A stretch of DNA of 7,830 bases from Alphaproteobacteria bacterium (GTDB lineage Bacteria; Pseudomonadota; Alphaproteobacteria; Acetobacterales; Acetobacteraceae): the NCBI GenBank assembly GCA_013298245.1, contig JAAFHD010000159.1, positions 1 through 7,830 on the forward strand. Reading direction: 5' to 3'. Made by a program: the position numbers and the translations under genes. Below are positions 6,399-7,830 of this stretch, piece by piece. Below the pieces are notes generated by a model. The model was not told the origin of the DNA. It was given only the letters and a program-made list of their open reading frames with translations, and ran no database searches. Each line of letters begins with the position of its first letter. Positions within the stretch are counted from its first letter, which is position 1.

Positions 6399-7111
6399 TG
6401 CCAGCCTTGATCGAGACACGCGATTTGTCGCGACACTACCCATCGGGCGAGGAGGTCGTGCGCGCGCTGGATGGCGTGGACGTGCTGGTGGAACCGGGCA
6501 GTTTTGTCGCGGCGATGGGACCGTCGGGTTCGGGCAAATCGACCTTCCTGAATTTGATCGGCTGCCTGGACCGGCCGACGCGCGGCACATACCAGTTGGC
6601 GGGCGAGGATGTGGCGTCTTTGTCCGCGGACCGTTTGGCGGAATTGCGCAGCCGGCAGATCGGTTTTGTCTTCCAGTCTTTTCATTTGCTGGCGCGCGCG
6701 GATGCCTTGGCCAATGTGGAAATGCCGATGGCCTATCGCGGCCTGCCGCGCCGGCAGCGGCGCGAACGCGCGGCGATTGCGCTGGACCGCGTGGGCCTGG
6801 CGCAGCGCATGCACCACACGCCGAACCAGCTGTCGGGTGGGCAGCAGCAGCGCGTCGCCATTGCGCGCGCCATCGTCAACGGGCCTGGCCTGATCCTGGC
6901 GGATGAACCGACGGGCGCGCTGGATACGCGCACGGGGCACGAGATCATGGCGCTGTTCCAGGCGCTGCATCGCGCGGGCACCGCGGTGATGATCGTCACA
7001 CACGATCCGGAAGTGGCGGCCTTTGCGTCGCGCGTGCTGCGCTTCCGTGATGGACGGTTGATCGAGGATTCGCGGCAGCAACCGATCGATGCGGCTGAGC
7101 TGCTGCTGTGA
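6398..7111 (+). CDS. MacB/LolD-type ABC ATPase of the efflux system
   Basis: This 237-residue ATP-binding protein belongs to the MacB/LolD/FtsE group and should drive the permease encoded next. Visible motifs are the aromatic contact Y14, Walker A GPSGSGKST (41-49), LNLIGCLDRPTRG (51-63), Q-loop Q93 in FVFQSFHLL, signature LSGGQQQR (145-152), Walker B LILADEP (165-171) followed by TGALD (172-176), and switch H202 in VTHD. The SFHLL and ADEPTGALD forms are characteristic of this branch and differ from the importer ATPase upstream. Length is normal for a stand-alone subunit. In E. coli MacB the same domain is fused to the permease, whereas here the two are separate. The start ATG overlaps the adaptor stop as TGATG, and its stop overlaps a GTG start of the permease. 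Macrolide, peptide, siderophore or lipid export are all possible; the substrate cannot be told. Confidence 0.93.
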   Translation: MPALIETRDLSRHYPSGEEVVRALDGVDVLVEPGSFVAAMGPSGSGKSTFLNLIGCLDRPTRGTYQLAGEDVASLSADRLAELRSRQIGFVFQSFHLLARADALANVEMPMAYRGLPRRQRRERAAIALDRVGLAQRMHHTPNQLSGGQQQRVAIARAIVNGPGLILADEPTGALDTRTGHEIMALFQALHRAGTAVMIVTHDPEVAAFASRVLRFRDGRLIEDSRQQPIDAAELLL

Positions 7112-7830
7112 ATGTCATCACCCCCATTCGCGACGTGGCGACGCCATTGCCGCCCCTGCCCGCGGGCAAGGGCGGGATGGATTTGTTCGAGGCGTTTCGC
7201 GCCGCGCTGGCGTCGCTGGCGGCGAACAAGCTGCGGGCGGCGCTCACCTCGCTGGGTATTTTTATTGGTATCGCGGCGGTGATTGCGACGGTGTCGGTGG
7301 GGGCGGGCGCGCGTGAACGCGTGCTGGCGTCGATCCAATCGCTGGGTGCGAATTTGCTGCTGGTCTGGGGCGGCAATGTGCGCATGGGCGGCGTGTCGCT
7401 GGGTGCCGGGCAGCGGCCGAACATGAGCTGGGATGACGCGCAGGCGATCCCGCGCGAAATCCCGGCGGTGTCGGCGGCGGCAGGTGTGTCGCGCCAGCAG
7501 CAGCAGACCGTCTATGGCAACCAGAACTGGTCGACGACCGTCACCGCGACCGATCCGGACTGGTTCGCCATCCATGAATGGACCATCGCGGAGGGGCGTT
7601 TCTTCACGCCGGAAGAAGCCGCATCCGGCCGCAAGGTGGTGGTGATTGGCGCGACGGTGGCGGAAAATCTGTTCGGTGAGGAAAACCCGGTCGGGCGCGA
7701 AATCCGCATCCGCGCGACCCCTTTCGAAGTGATCGGCGTGATGGCGCGCAAGGGCCAGAACCCGATGGGCCAGGACCAGGACGACACCATCGTCATGCCC
7801 TATTGGACCGCGCGGCGCAGTGTGATGGGC
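7108..7830 (+). CDS. MacB-type permease, 3' end cut by the window edge
   Basis: The frame is open from GTG 7108 to the last base (241 codons) without a stop, so the gene is truncated by the window, not broken. From M24 the protein reads MDLFEAFRAALASLAANKLR, then ALTSLGIFIGIAAVIATVSV, the standard start of a MacB/FtsX-family permease with its first membrane helix (about 46-65). The periplasmic MacB core domain follows: LGANLLLVWGG, MSWDDAQAI, WFAIHEWTIAEGRFF, VVVIGATVAENLFGEENPVG and FEVIGVMARKGQNPMG. The later three membrane helices would lie beyond the window. The start is uncertain. GTG 7108 gives a 4-nt overlap with the ATPase, as at other junctions here, and GC-rich codons. ATG 7177 matches the family start better, but a strong hairpin immediately precedes it. 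It should form the ATP-driven inner-membrane part of the pump with the adaptor. Confidence 0.92.
   Translation, partial: MNVITPIRDVATPLPPLPAGKGGMDLFEAFRAALASLAANKLRAALTSLGIFIGIAAVIATVSVGAGARERVLASIQSLGANLLLVWGGNVRMGGVSLGAGQRPNMSWDDAQAIPREIPAVSAAAGVSRQQQQTVYGNQNWSTTVTATDPDWFAIHEWTIAEGRFFTPEEAASGRKVVVIGATVAENLFGEENPVGREIRIRATPFEVIGVMARKGQNPMGQDQDDTIVMPYWTARRSVMG
7150..7175. repeat. 26-bp near-perfect palindrome at the ATPase-permease junction
   Basis: CCGCCCCTGCCCG (7150-7162) is followed directly by CGGGCAAGGGCGG (7163-7175). The arms are complementary at 12 of 13 positions; the only mismatch is C7156 against A7169. As RNA it folds into a long GC hairpin. It ends one base before ATG 7177 and contains the only purine-rich candidate ribosome-binding sequence for that start (AAGGGCGG). 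If translation begins at GTG 7108, the element is coding and adds PPLPAGKGG. It may be a translational control hairpin, a dispersed palindromic element or a protein-binding site. The sequence is certain; the role is inferred. Confidence 0.7.

Noticed and set aside
4773..6590. 605-residue open frame on the - strand opposite the adaptor gene
   Set aside because: It is rich in Arg, His and Gly with no domain pattern, and lies antisense to a gene with clear lipoyl and barrel motifs. Long antisense frames are common in high-GC DNA.

Overview
The window is very GC-rich, coding-dense DNA with strong G/C bias at third codon positions. The genes sit in compact, overlapping operons. Together with the protein flavour, this suggests an alphaproteobacterium, possibly Acetobacteraceae (Roseomonas-like). 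That placement is inferred from composition and style, not from a marker gene. There are no RNA genes, CRISPR arrays, insertion sequences or phage genes.

Left part (1-209): a non-coding leader. It holds a perfect 12-bp inverted repeat (22-52), a motif of the form CGCCC(G)TTG repeated three times between 91 and 175, and an AT-richer stretch that probably carries the promoter of the following operon.

Operon 1 (210-3821, + strand): a complete polyamine-type ABC importer in the order of potFGHI. It encodes a periplasmic binding protein, an ATPase and two membrane permeases. Every junction is a 4-nt start/stop overlap (TTGA, ATGA, ATGA), so the four genes are almost certainly one translationally coupled transcript. 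The binding protein is clearly PotF-like but differs at some ligand-pocket positions. The ATPase has an unusually short C-terminal regulatory domain.

Middle (3807-4739, - strand): a ketopantoate-reductase-family (PanE/ApbA) oxidoreductase. It converges on the last permease gene and overlaps it tail to tail by 15 bp. It keeps the catalytic Lys and Glu but lacks two Asn of the classical substrate site, so it may be a paralogue acting on another 2-oxo acid.

Operon 2 (4800-window end, + strand): a MacAB-type tripartite efflux system transcribed divergently from the reductase across about 60 bp. A membrane-fusion protein (TGATG junction) is followed by a LolD/MacB-type ATPase (GTGA junction) and a MacB-type permease that runs off the right edge. 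ATPase and permease are separate polypeptides, unlike E. coli MacB. The fusion protein carries an inserted helical segment with two LTxxQ-like motifs reminiscent of Spy/CpxP chaperones. A 26-bp near-palindrome lies at the ATPase-permease junction and makes the permease start ambiguous.

Most of the window is recognisable transport machinery. I do not see a clearly undescribed multi-gene system. The points most worth a second look are the Spy-like insertion, the junction palindrome and the leader repeats.
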